From the NCBI RefSeq assembly GCF_000317145.1, contig NC_019697.1, forward strand, positions 1,984,001 to 2,048,000: a DNA stretch of 64,000 nt, given 5' to 3'. A program made the translations under genes and the position numbers. The notes below the pieces were generated by a model. The model did no database searches and had not been told where the DNA came from. It worked only from the letters and a program-made list of their open reading frames with translations. This stretch comes from Chamaesiphon minutus PCC 6605 (GTDB lineage Bacteria > Cyanobacteriota > Cyanobacteriia > Cyanobacteriales > Chamaesiphonaceae). How positions within the stretch are numbered: position 1 is the first letter of the stretch; the number at the start of each line of letters is the position of its first letter. Below, piece after piece: positions 33,502 to 42,006 of this stretch.

Positions 33502-34842
33502 TCATAAGCTGAAAAACTCTTCCGCAGCCGTTGGATGAATACCGATCGTTTCATTGAAATCTGCTTTTGTTACACCCTTTTTAATGGCAAGAGCCAGACA
33601 CTGAATAATCTCAGCAGCGTATTCACCCACCATATGTGCGCCCAGCACCCGATCTGAATTGCCATCAACCACTAACTTCATCAGGGTTTTCTGTTCTGGT
33701 ACGGCGATGCTGTCGAAAAGTGGTTGAAACTTGGAGGAATAGCAGCGGACAGCTTCACCAAATTTTTCCCGTGCTTGAGCTTCAGTTAAACCGATAGTCG
33801 CGGCTTCAGGTTGGGATGAAACTGCTTTAGGAATAAATTCATAACTTATAGTTCTGGATTTATTTCCAAACACTGTATCGGCAAAAGCACGACCTGTGGC
33901 AATGGCTACTGGAGTCCAATGAGGTCGATTAGTACAATCGCCAACCGCAAAAATGTGCGGTTGGTTGGTGCAACTAGATTCATCTACTCCAACCGCTCCT
34001 TGCGTGACTTCCACGCCTGCATTCTCCAAACCGAGGCTACTCACATTCGGAACGCGACCCGTAACACATAGAACGGTATCTACAGTTAAAGTATCTTGGC
34101 TGTCTCCTGACAAACTGACATTTAAACTAGCTTCTACTCGTTCGATTTTTTCGACGCTGGTATTGCAAAGAACTCGAACTCCATTCTTTATCAAGCCATC
34201 GCGAACGGTAGTACGCAGATCTTCGTCATAGCCTGGTAAAACACAGTCTTCCGCCACTATAAGAGTGACTTTGGAGAGCGAACCATTCATACTTCCAGCA
34301 AACTTTATGGCAATTTGGTCGCTGCCGACGATGAGCAGATGTTCGGGTTGCTGCTTGAGTTCAAACATTTGGCGCGACGTGATGGCATACTCGATCCCTG
34401 GAATGTTTGGCTTGGTAGCTTCCCCACCGACTGCAATCAGAATTTTGTCAGCAGTAATGCGTCGTCCCCCAACATCTAAAGTATGAGCATCTAAGAATTT
34501 GCTGTGTCCTTTGACTAATTCGACTCCTGCTGTTTGAAGGTGCTGAATATGCAATTGGCTCAGATGTTCGATGGCGCGGTCTTTGGCTGCCATAAATTTA
34601 TGCCAGTCAAATCGCTCGTTAACTTTATTCCAGCCATACTCGTCAGCATCTTCCAAAACGTGGGAAAAACTAGCCGCATAGGACAGTAGTTTTTCAGGAA
34701 TACAGCCATGAACGACACAGGTACCACCTACCCGATCTCGTTCGGCAATTGCTACATGAAACCCATATTCAGCAGCTCGTCTGGCAGCACTAATGCCTCC
34801 AGGCCCCGCCCCAATCACAAACAGATCGTAATCAAATTTCAT
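33502..34842 (-). CDS. Glutathione-reductase-like flavin disulfide reductase
   Basis: 446 residues from ATG 34842. FAD site GAGPGGISAARRA, redox motif GGTCVVHGCIPEK with the two Cys four residues apart, NAD(P) region near 165-190, GRVPN, second FAD motif FAVGDCTNRPHWTPVA, and C-terminal IGIHPTAAEEFF with the active-site His of the partner subunit. The last motif is typical of glutathione reductases. No N-terminal HMA, so not a typical MerA. Two TTTCAT-type repeats upstream link it to the copper response. Confidence 0.85.
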   Translation of the reverse strand: MKFDYDLFVIGAGPGGISAARRAAEYGFHVAIAERDRVGGTCVVHGCIPEKLLSYAASFSHVLEDADEYGWNKVNERFDWHKFMAAKDRAIEHLSQLHIQHLQTAGVELVKGHSKFLDAHTLDVGGRRITADKILIAVGGEATKPNIPGIEYAITSRQMFELKQQPEHLLIVGSDQIAIKFAGSMNGSLSKVTLIVAEDCVLPGYDEDLRTTVRDGLIKNGVRVLCNTSVEKIERVEASLNVSLSGDSQDTLTVDTVLCVTGRVPNVSSLGLENAGVEVTQGAVGVDESSCTNQPHIFAVGDCTNRPHWTPVAIATGRAFADTVFGNKSRTISYEFIPKAVSSQPEAATIGLTEAQAREKFGEAVRCYSSKFQPLFDSIAVPEQKTLMKLVVDGNSDRVLGAHMVGEYAAEIIQCLALAIKKGVTKADFNETIGIHPTAAEEFFSL

Positions 34843-34922
34843 AATGATTAAATAAAATAAGTTCTTATTTGAATCGTTAATATCAATTTTTGTTGATATT
34901 ACTATGAGTCTGACAGCCCTGA

Positions 34923-34939
34923 ATGAAATTGAGATGAAA
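34923..34939 (-). promoter_or_regulatory. TTTCAT direct repeat, CopR-box-like
   Basis: Minus strand TTTCAT at 34939-34934 and 34928-34923, 11-bp period, 81 bp upstream of the reductase ATG. Confidence 0.5.
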
Positions 34940-35001
34940 GCCATCAGTCTATCTTATAAATATGAACCCATCTATTTCGATCTGTGTAATAGCATTAATA
35001 A

Positions 35002-35018
35002 ATGAAATCATGATGAAA
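35002..35018 (-). promoter_or_regulatory. Second TTTCAT direct repeat upstream of reductase
   Basis: ATGAAA at 35002-35007 and 35013-35018 (minus strand TTTCAT), 11-bp period, 63 bp beyond the first pair. Confidence 0.45.
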
Positions 35019-35033
35019 TCATCTCGATCGGCG

Positions 35034-35243
35034 TTACACGGAAAATGAAAATTCTTCCTCTGTCGATGGTATAATTCTTAGTTCATTTGATAGATTTAGT
35101 TGAAAGTAAATTTCAAAAGGATTAGTCATAACTTTTTTAAAATGAGTTATTAGAAATAAATTAATTTCATAAGTCATACGTATTTTTAATCTAAAATAGA
35201 AAGTAGTCGATTTGCACGATTGAACGATTGCTTGAGTTTTCAT
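35034..35243 (-). CDS. Doubtful 69-residue orphan frame
   Basis: Open frame with an ATG start (MKTQAIVQSCKSTTFYF...) and an acidic tail STEEEFSFSV. No family, no ribosome site, biased composition in AT-rich DNA. May be chance. Confidence 0.2.
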   Translation of the reverse strand: MKTQAIVQSCKSTTFYFRLKIRMTYEINLFLITHFKKVMTNPFEIYFQLNLSNELRIIPSTEEEFSFSV

Positions 35244-35430
35244 AACGATCTAAGTCATCGATAATAATGTTGTATCGCTGCGATCTGACTCGAACCGTTC
35301 ACAAACAGATTACGATCGCAAATTTAGATCGGGTAAATATAATCTTCGCTTAGATAAACGACCTGTACTGCCGATCGCTACGTAACGATCGATCGTCAGT
35401 TCGTAAATATCAGTAATGAAAGGAGTCATA

Positions 35431-36126
35431 ATGAACATACTAATGGTATTAACCTCACACGACAGGCTTGGTAATACGGGCAAAAAAACGGGTTTCTGGC
35501 TCGAAGAATTTACCGCTCCCTACTACGCATTTAAAGACGCAGGTGCGACGATTACGCTAGCTTCACCGCGTGGTGGGCAGCCACCGCTCGACCCCAAGAG
35601 CGATACCCCAGATGCTCAAACTAAGGACACGCAACGCTTTAAGGCAGATCCCACTGCTCAAGCTGCGCTCGCGCACACACTCAAATTAAGCGAGGTTGCT
35701 GCTGCTGATTTCGATGCAGTGTTTTACCCTGGCGGACATGGCCCGCTGTGGGACTTAGCTGAAGATCCAGTCTCAATCGATCTCATCGAGTTCATGCTAG
35801 CCGCAGGTAAACCAGTCGCCCTAGTTTGTCATGCTCCAGGCGTACTCCGTGATGTCAAGACCCTTGACGGCTCTCCCATCGTCCAAGGTAAGGCAGTCAC
35901 AGGTTTTACCAATACCGAGGAGCAGGCAGCCGGATTGACCGAAATCGTTCCCTTCCTGGTCGAGGATATGCTCGTGCAAAACGGTGGGCATTATTCCAAA
36001 GTAGCCGACTGGCAGCCCTATGTCCTCAAAGATGGTTTGCTGATTACCGGACAAAACCCCGCATCTTCCGAGCCAGCCGCCAAGGAACTACTCGAACAGC
36101 TCAGTTTGCTTACCACCGTTAAATAA
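35431..36126 (+). CDS. DJ-1/PfpI family protein (class I glutamine amidotransferase-like)
   Basis: 231 residues from ATG 35431, preceded by AAAGGAGT. Motifs: VFYPGGHGPLWDLAED with the acidic nucleophile environment, and ALVCHAPGVLRDV with the nucleophilic Cys followed by His. This matches Hsp31/YajL-like proteins, reported as glyoxalases or stress chaperones. It likely protects against carbonyl or oxidative stress, fitting the redox gene next to it. Confidence 0.9.
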   Translation: MNILMVLTSHDRLGNTGKKTGFWLEEFTAPYYAFKDAGATITLASPRGGQPPLDPKSDTPDAQTKDTQRFKADPTAQAALAHTLKLSEVAAADFDAVFYPGGHGPLWDLAEDPVSIDLIEFMLAAGKPVALVCHAPGVLRDVKTLDGSPIVQGKAVTGFTNTEEQAAGLTEIVPFLVEDMLVQNGGHYSKVADWQPYVLKDGLLITGQNPASSEPAAKELLEQLSLLTTVK

Positions 36127-36479
36127 TCTTCTTGAAACTACTTGCTTACATAAATTTTTAAGCAGCTCAATCTCTGCCAGTTCGCGTCGATCGAGTCTAG
36201 ATTAGACTCGATCGACGTGACAAAATCATAAAGACTCCGAGCGGTTACAAGTTGCGATCGGATAAACCATAGTATGCCGTTTCAAGGGTCGCAGACCAAT
36301 CTGAACCCAGCCGCGAAAACACCGATCTAAGCAAGCGGTCGAGCATCGAGCGATCTTTTAGATGGTACCAAACAATAATATTGACAATCCGCAATTACTG
36401 GAGGGCATCAGCGTCCACTCCCTGATGTGAATACAACTAGAACATTCACAGCTCCTAATTTATAAGGATGACTTGCCAA
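36127..36479. other. 353-bp intergenic region
   Basis: Between convergent DJ-1 and MFS genes. Contains the strong hairpin at 36185-36217. Nothing else recognised. Confidence 0.5.
36185..36217. terminator. Perfect 15-bp hairpin
   Basis: Arms CGTCGATCGAGTCTA and TAGACTCGATCGACG with loop GAT. Between convergent genes, but no T-run follows. May be a bidirectional terminator or a transcript-stabilising stem. Confidence 0.55.
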
Positions 36480-37820
36480 TCAACCTTCGGGATGAAAATG
36501 TAAGTGATGGTGCGGACTTTGGGTAGTTAGATTGGGTGAATGTGCGTGTGAATGTTGTTCCTCATCGTGAAGATGCTCGTGTTCGTGCCACAGCCCACCT
36601 GGTAAATCGGTGAGTTTCCACGGCTTGAAAGCTAGATATACCAACACTAATAATCCAGCACCGATTAAACTAGTGTAGAAAAAATTATGCGTTGGCGAAT
36701 TGCTACCCATCCAACCCGCTAGTGGATAAGCTAACGCCCACCATAAATGACTCCAGGCAAAATGGGCACCATAAACCCTTCCCTGCACTTCAACTGCAAC
36801 TCGATCGGCTATTAACGTTTGAGTGGGCACATTCACCAGCGTTTGTCCGATACCCGCGATCGCCCACAGCACCAATAATCCGCCCAAATTCACGAGATTG
36901 GCAGGTAATAACGCCAGCGTAATCAGCACGGTGCCCATACTCGTCAATAAGATGGGACTGAACTTTTGCGAGAAATTACCCAAACCGATCGATGCGATCG
37001 TTGCCCCGATCCCAAATGCCGCCATCACCCAGCCATATTCAATCTTGCCAAACTGGAGTACCCCTTGGACGTAACCGACTGTATTAACGAGAATTTCTGC
37101 CCCCGCGATCGCCGCCACTAATTGCAGTACCAGTGCATAGCGAATCGGCGGATCGAGGAATAGGCAAACCGTACCCAGCCGAATATCTTCTAAAGTTCGG
37201 TTGACGGTTCTAGCCGTCTGTTGGTGCTGATTCACCATTAGTTGTCCGGGCAGTGTCACGATAAGGATTGTCGCGATTAAAAAGGTGATGCCATCGAGAA
37301 AAAACACTTGTCTGGTACCGATAAATGCCGCGATACTGCCAGCTAAACCAGGCCCTAACACGCCCAAAAGCTGATAAGTGGCACTGGATAAGGCGATCGC
37401 CCCAGATCGCTCTGCTTCGGTCGTTACCAGTGGAATGGTGGCAGTGTAAGTCGGTGCGAAGAACGCATAAAACACATTGAGCGACAGCACGATCGCGTAA
37501 ATTTGCCAGATCTGAGTGACAAACGGCAACAGACAGACGATCGCCATTCGTGCCAAGTGAGTTGTTACCATCAACCATTTACGATCGACTCGATCGGCGA
37601 TCGCCCCAGCAATCGGCGACAATATGACAAACGCCGTCACCCGCAATGTGAGTGCCCCAGCTAAAACCGTTCCAGCTTGTGCTCCGGCTAACTCAAACGC
37701 CAACAATGCCAAACCTAACCAAGTCAGCGCGTCGCCAACGAGATTGATGGTTTGAGCCAGATACAATCTGGCAAAGATCGGATTGTTCAATCCTTGCAGC
37801 CAGTGAGGAAGTTGTTTCAT
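36480..37820 (-). CDS. MFS exporter with His-rich C-terminal tail (NrsD-like)
   Basis: 446 residues, about 12 helices, MFS_3-like start (FARLYLAQTINLVGDALTWLGL in parts). The C-terminus is WHEHEHLHDEEQHSHAHSPN and HHHLHFHPEG, with more than ten His. In Synechocystis, NrsD is an MFS nickel exporter with a His-rich tail, so a Ni2+/Co2+ export role is plausible but inferred. A short dispersed repeat sits just upstream of its start. Confidence 0.8.
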   Translation of the reverse strand: MKQLPHWLQGLNNPIFARLYLAQTINLVGDALTWLGLALLAFELAGAQAGTVLAGALTLRVTAFVILSPIAGAIADRVDRKWLMVTTHLARMAIVCLLPFVTQIWQIYAIVLSLNVFYAFFAPTYTATIPLVTTEAERSGAIALSSATYQLLGVLGPGLAGSIAAFIGTRQVFFLDGITFLIATILIVTLPGQLMVNQHQQTARTVNRTLEDIRLGTVCLFLDPPIRYALVLQLVAAIAGAEILVNTVGYVQGVLQFGKIEYGWVMAAFGIGATIASIGLGNFSQKFSPILLTSMGTVLITLALLPANLVNLGGLLVLWAIAGIGQTLVNVPTQTLIADRVAVEVQGRVYGAHFAWSHLWWALAYPLAGWMGSNSPTHNFFYTSLIGAGLLVLVYLAFKPWKLTDLPGGLWHEHEHLHDEEQHSHAHSPNLTTQSPHHHLHFHPEG

Positions 37821-37821
37821 G

Positions 37822-37915
37822 TCGATCGTTGGCGCAGCCTACCGTTAGGTAATCGTTGATGCTTGAGTCGGATTTACAGAATGTTGTCGCTACAGTCTTA
37901 CTTTTACTATATCTT
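37822..37915. repeat. Dispersed direct repeat, copy carrying an inserted short repeat
   Basis: Same sequence as 31191-31258 but with GGCGCAGCCTACCGTTAGGT (from 37831) inserted and ATCGTT present on both sides. The comparison gives an empty and a filled site. Confidence 0.7.
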
Positions 37916-37956
37916 TTGTAGAATCCATTAGATCTCTGAAATAAGGAATAATCGAT

Positions 37957-39273
37957 CTAATCGCGATGGTTTAAATTTGAATTTGTATTCTTCAATGCGG
38001 CTTGCCATTGGTCTGTCTGAAAAGGTATCAACATTCTTACATCAGGATTAGGTAGTCCAATTTCAGCCGCCTTCAAAGCAGCAACGATCGCCTGTCTAAC
38101 TTGAGAAGTGGTGGCGACAAAATCCGATCGCTGCGAGTCCGTCCAGAACCGAGCTTCAATGACAATATCGTCTTGTCCCAAGTCCCGAACGCGGATCGAA
38201 GCAGCGGGTTCTGTCAGCACACCATCGGTTGCCTGAACCGCTGCTCGAACAACATCGATCGCCTGTGGCAGATCGGTATCATAGCCAATGAATAGAGTCA
38301 CACTGCCCCGACGAGTGGATGCGGCTGTGTTGTTGACGATCCGCGAGGTGAACACTTCGGCATTAGGAACCAGCACCACTCGACCATCATAGGTACGGAG
38401 TTGCGTCGCTCTGAGATCGATCCGTTCGACATTACCTTCTGTTTCCCCCACAATAATTTGGTCGCCTAACTCAAACGGACGCAACACCAAAATCGAGATG
38501 CCGCTGATAAAATTAGAGAGAATGTCTTTGAGGGCAAAACCGAGTGCCAAACTGGTTAATCCTAAGCCTGTAGCAACGGCTTGCGGATCGAAGCCAAAGG
38601 CATCGATCGCGACGATGAACCCTAAGATCCAAATCGCATAATAAGCGACCTGTTTAATCAGATTTTCAACCGTCAGGTCTTCGACAATCCGTCGGAAGAT
38701 GAACCGCATCAACCAGCGAACGAAGGTGGCAATCGCCCAAAATAATCCGAGCGTCAACAAGGCGGCAAGGGCGCGGGGAATAATGACAATAGCAGATTCG
38801 ATCGATCGTCCGAAAGCAGTTTCAATTGAGGATTGGACTTCTGCGGCAAATCGACCACCTGGAGAAAGTCGGCGTTTACTCGCTCGTTCTAAGGCTGTGT
38901 CGATCGCTTGCGACCATTGCGTTGCCAAGACATTCACTGTCGTTAGGTTATCTTGAGCATCCGTCTGTGTCACTGTTACTACTGGAACACCTGCGATCGC
39001 GATCGTCCGATCGGTTGTATTCGCATTTGTTGACTCGATCCGAGGCGTGGCAATCGCATCGGGATTTTCTAGCAAGCGATTCATCCGCTGCTCGATTTGT
39101 CGGGCGCGTGCCGTCGCATCTAGTCCCCCAACTACCCCAACCCGAAATACGGCTCGTCCGTCCAGACGCACCGTTACCCGTTCGGACTGTGCTACTACTG
39201 AAGGAAGGAACAGCAAGATCGCTAGCAAAGTCGCGATCGTTTTCAGCAAGAATCGTTTGAATGCAGCGTTCAC
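37957..39273 (-). CDS. MscS-family mechanosensitive channel
   Basis: 438 residues. Signal peptide 1-28, a periplasmic domain to about 165, then membrane helices and the MscS pore/beta domain (ATGLGLTSLALGFALKDILSNFISG in parts; LRPFELGDQIIVGETEGNVERIDLRAT). It releases solutes on osmotic downshock. The N-terminal extension places it among larger MscS relatives. Confidence 0.9.
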   Translation of the reverse strand: MNAAFKRFLLKTIATLLAILLFLPSVVAQSERVTVRLDGRAVFRVGVVGGLDATARARQIEQRMNRLLENPDAIATPRIESTNANTTDRTIAIAGVPVVTVTQTDAQDNLTTVNVLATQWSQAIDTALERASKRRLSPGGRFAAEVQSSIETAFGRSIESAIVIIPRALAALLTLGLFWAIATFVRWLMRFIFRRIVEDLTVENLIKQVAYYAIWILGFIVAIDAFGFDPQAVATGLGLTSLALGFALKDILSNFISGISILVLRPFELGDQIIVGETEGNVERIDLRATQLRTYDGRVVLVPNAEVFTSRIVNNTAASTRRGSVTLFIGYDTDLPQAIDVVRAAVQATDGVLTEPAASIRVRDLGQDDIVIEARFWTDSQRSDFVATTSQVRQAIVAALKAAEIGLPNPDVRMLIPFQTDQWQAALKNTNSNLNHRD

Positions 39274-39424
39274 TATAATAATTTTTGACTACATTAATAG
39301 CTCTGTCCAGAATATAAATCGATCGCTTGACTCAGCCTCTGTAAGACATTTAAGCTTTTCACCTCTTCATTTTATCTTGAAGGCTTGCTTAAATAATCGG
39401 GGCATTGTAGAATAAATTAATAAT

Positions 39425-39448
39425 ATATGAGCAAGTGCTTACTTATAT
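39425..39448. promoter_or_regulatory. Imperfect palindrome, possible TetR operator
   Basis: ATATGAGCAAGT / GCTTACTTATAT, 18 of 24 positions symmetric. Lies 18 bp before the 39466 gene in the operon that ends with a TetR regulator. Confidence 0.45.
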
Positions 39449-39465
39449 TTTGAGCGGATTCAGCC

Positions 39466-39909
39466 ATGAATAAATACTTAGGTTCTGACCCTTCAATGAC
39501 GCTGGGTGAAGCAATCCAGAACATGCGGGCATCGGAGCCGGAAGACTTTGCAACCCAAGCGTCAGCAGATATCATGCAGTCATTAGAACAACATGATGCC
39601 GTCCATATCTTGTTCGATCTGGGTACCTCCATTCAGGATGAGATTGCTGCACACATCTGGATGATGTTAGCCACAACCGCGAATGTGAGCCAAATGCACC
39701 GCGCTGTTGCCACTCAAGAACATCGCAGTGTTTTAGCGGGAATCGGACATTTCCAGTTGCTGGGAATCTGGTGTGTGAGCCTACCGCGCATTATCGGGAT
39801 CTTTTTCAAAAGCTGGCGGATGAAACGGAAAATCGCCGTAGAAGATCTGTCTGCGCTCAAAGAACAATCTATTTTGGTAATTCGCCAAGAACACGGTATT
39901 GTGCTGTAA
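39466..39909 (+). CDS. Hypothetical protein in TetR operon
   Basis: 147 residues, not recognised. Middle part hydrophobic (LAGIGHFQLLGIWCVSLPRIIG) and a basic segment KSWRMKRK after it, so it may be membrane-associated. Preceded by a palindrome and followed by the TetR gene after 56 bp on the same strand. Confidence 0.55.
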   Translation: MNKYLGSDPSMTLGEAIQNMRASEPEDFATQASADIMQSLEQHDAVHILFDLGTSIQDEIAAHIWMMLATTANVSQMHRAVATQEHRSVLAGIGHFQLLGIWCVSLPRIIGIFFKSWRMKRKIAVEDLSALKEQSILVIRQEHGIVL

Positions 39910-39965
39910 ATGTGTCTCACCACGCACTAAAAACCCACAACACATCGCAACTCCAGCTAAACTGA

Positions 39966-40592
39966 ATGCCCCGACAGAAAACTATTACCGATGACGAAAT
40001 TCTGGCTGTGGCACGAACGCTCTTTCTCCAGGTAGGGGCAAAGGCTTCGACGCGAACGCTGGCGAAACTGGTTGGCATCTCTGAAGCAGTGATTTTTCAA
40101 AGATTTGGCACCAAAGAAAATCTATTCTTTGCCGCAATGGTGCCGCCGACAGCGCAGCTTGAGACTATATTTGCAGTGCGAATCGGGGCGGAACGGGTTG
40201 AAACTAACCTGCAATCGATTTGTGTGCAGATTGTGGCTTATTTTCGTGAAGTAATGCCCATTTTTCTATCTTCGATCGCACATCCAGCTTTCGATCTGCC
40301 AACTTTTTTGCAACGTCACACGCTGCCAGCGATGCAAATTAGCGATCGACTCTGTGCCTATCTCAATGCTGAAGCAGATTTGGGGCGCATTCGTCCTGGT
40401 AGTGCCGAGACGATGGCAGCCATTTTAATTTCACACTTGCATCATCTCGCGTTGTCGGAAACGATCGGTTCGCATCACTCAATCGATCTCGTTGGCGGAG
40501 CCTCTCTGCGCAGGCAGACGCTTCGCGAACGGAACGATAATCTGGCTATTGCCGATGCAATTACATTGTTGTGTCGGGGTGTGATTCCCTAA
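39966..40592 (+). CDS. TetR-family regulator
   Basis: 208 residues. N-terminal HTH typical of the family (ITDDEILAVARTLFLQVGAK, then TRTLAKLVGISEAVIFQRFGTKENLF). The ligand-binding domain is helical. Near its C-terminus, GGASLRRQTLRER is encoded by a short dispersed repeat (40495-40535), inserted in frame. It probably represses its own operon through 39425-39448. Confidence 0.88.
   Translation: MPRQKTITDDEILAVARTLFLQVGAKASTRTLAKLVGISEAVIFQRFGTKENLFFAAMVPPTAQLETIFAVRIGAERVETNLQSICVQIVAYFREVMPIFLSSIAHPAFDLPTFLQRHTLPAMQISDRLCAYLNAEADLGRIRPGSAETMAAILISHLHHLALSETIGSHHSIDLVGGASLRRQTLRERNDNLAIADAITLLCRGVIP
40495..40535. repeat. Short dispersed repeat, in-frame in tetR
   Basis: GTTGGCGGAGCCTCTCTGCG, then CAGGCAGACGCTTCGCGAAC. 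Family member with a longer stem part. Confidence 0.6.
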
Positions 40593-40664
40593 ATCATTAG
40601 CTTGTCACAAATCGGATAACTATCTCGTCTTAATTAAGTTAGCCTCTCTCTAGCTGCGATCGCC

Positions 40665-41349
40665 ATGACCGAACTATTCGACAGTTTTGATACCGTATTA
40701 AGCCAAGTCGCACCTAAAATTTCCAGCCGCCTCCAGCCTGGATTAACGATTACCTCCGGTAGGCTACGCCAACGAGCAAATCGAGGATCAAATTGCTGGA
40801 TACTCATGGACGTTTCCCCAAGCTGCTTTCGACCTCTATCGATCGCATAACGGGCTTTCCGGTCAGCCAGGCAGGTTAAATTTGGTGGAGAAATTACTGA
40901 GGATTAAAGGCAAATGGCATGGAGAATTATCAGGACGAGAAACCGAAATCCATCTACAATTAGGTGAGCGATTAATTATTGCTAAATTCTTACCATTAGA
41001 TTATGCCTTAGCCGGACATCGCCATCTCAAATTGGGTAGATGCCCGCTCGATTTACTGCCATTTGCGATTTTAAATGATGGCAACAATACGATTTACTGC
41101 ATGATGCGTTTAGATCCAGAAAATCCGATCGTCTATTGTGCCAACGGGACAAAACTACCGCCGCTGGGTGTAACTGAATCATTTTTAGCAACTCAGCCAC
41201 AATTTAATCGATCGAGCGATCTAATTGCATTTTTGACCGCAGTTTTTCAGGAGCGAATTCACTCGATTGCAATTGACGAAAATAATCCATTAGATTGCGA
41301 ACTCGACTCGATACAGTTCGAGAAAATTTACCAACAATACCGCCGTTAA
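40665..41349 (+). pseudogene. SMI1/KNR4-like gene, frameshifted by a short repeat insertion
   Basis: The frame from ATG 40665 reads VAPKISSRLQPGLT, then enters a short dispersed repeat and ends. In the +1 frame the same protein continues NEQIEDQIAGYSWTFPQAAF, DLYRSHNGLSGQPG and on to stop 41349. The pattern (acidic helix, then x-P-x-x-x-x-x-Y-x-x-H-N-G) is that of SMI1/KNR4 (SUKH) domains, some of which are toxin immunity proteins. Removing about 22 or 25 bp within 40745-40776 restores the frame. The C-terminal frame could be expressed from TTG 40882. Confidence 0.7.
40750..40776. repeat. Short dispersed repeat, frameshifting SMI1-like gene
   Basis: TTACCTCCGGTAGGCTACGC followed by CAACG, the same core as the element at 47549-47576. 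Confidence 0.65.
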
Positions 41350-41381
41350 ATTATCGATCGAGAACTTATATTACAATTTTC

Positions 41382-42005
41382 ATGAAACTACTTGAAATTC
41401 AATCTAGCGTCCGGCTAGAAAAATCGATTTCTCGCGCACTCAGCCACGAATTTATCGAAGCATTGCAAAATTCACATCCCGATTTTCATCACCAGCAGCA
41501 GGATGTCGGTACTAATCCTCCCGCTCATCCTACCGAACTGTGGACGACGGCAAATTACCTGCCGCCAGAAAGCCGCACACTAGAAATGGCAACAATACTG
41601 ACTGAATCCGATCGATTGATTGCCGAATTACTCTGGGCAGATCGCTTAGTACTCGGCGTACCTATGTATAATTTTAGTGTGCCATCGACTTTAAAAGCGT
41701 ATCTAGATAATATCGTGCGGGTGAATCGCACTTTTACATTCGATCCCCAAACCCATACTTTCCAAGGACTAGCAACAGGTAAAAAAGCGATTGCGATCGT
41801 CCCCAGTGCTGGAAATTTTGTCGTCGGTACGCCACTTGGAGAGATGAATTTTTGCGATCCTTATTTACGATCGATCTTGGGCTTTATTGGGATTGAAGAG
41901 GTCGAAATCGTGCCGATTCCCAACCAGTTTATGGATGAGGAAATTCGCCAACAGGAAGTAGCAACCGCACGGCTCAATTTGATGAATCTAGCTGCGTCCT
42001 GGTAA
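41382..42005 (+). CDS. azoR: FMN-dependent NADH-azoreductase
   Basis: 207 residues from ATG 41382. Flavodoxin-like fold with MKLLEIQSSVRLEKSISRAL for FMN phosphate binding, PMYNFSVPSTLKAYLDNIVR, and GKKAIAIVPSAGNF. AzoR enzymes reduce quinones and azo dyes with NADH. The stop is one base before the sigma-factor start, so the two are coupled. Confidence 0.9.
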   Translation: MKLLEIQSSVRLEKSISRALSHEFIEALQNSHPDFHHQQQDVGTNPPAHPTELWTTANYLPPESRTLEMATILTESDRLIAELLWADRLVLGVPMYNFSVPSTLKAYLDNIVRVNRTFTFDPQTHTFQGLATGKKAIAIVPSAGNFVVGTPLGEMNFCDPYLRSILGFIGIEEVEIVPIPNQFMDEEIRQQEVATARLNLMNLAASW

Positions 42006-42006
42006 T

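Larger units (their letters stand above)
34945..35430. other. Intergenic region upstream of reductase and DJ-1 genes
   Basis: AT-rich. Holds a second TTTCAT repeat and one doubtful small frame (35034-35243). No other feature seen. Confidence 0.4.

Noticed and set aside
33502-34842. Mercuric reductase
   Set aside because: No N-terminal HMA domain and no C-terminal Cys pair; the IGIHPTAAEEFF end fits glutathione reductase better.
37210-37578. 122-codon frame inside the His-tailed MFS gene
   Set aside because: Same strand, different frame, no recognisable protein; a shadow of the MFS gene.
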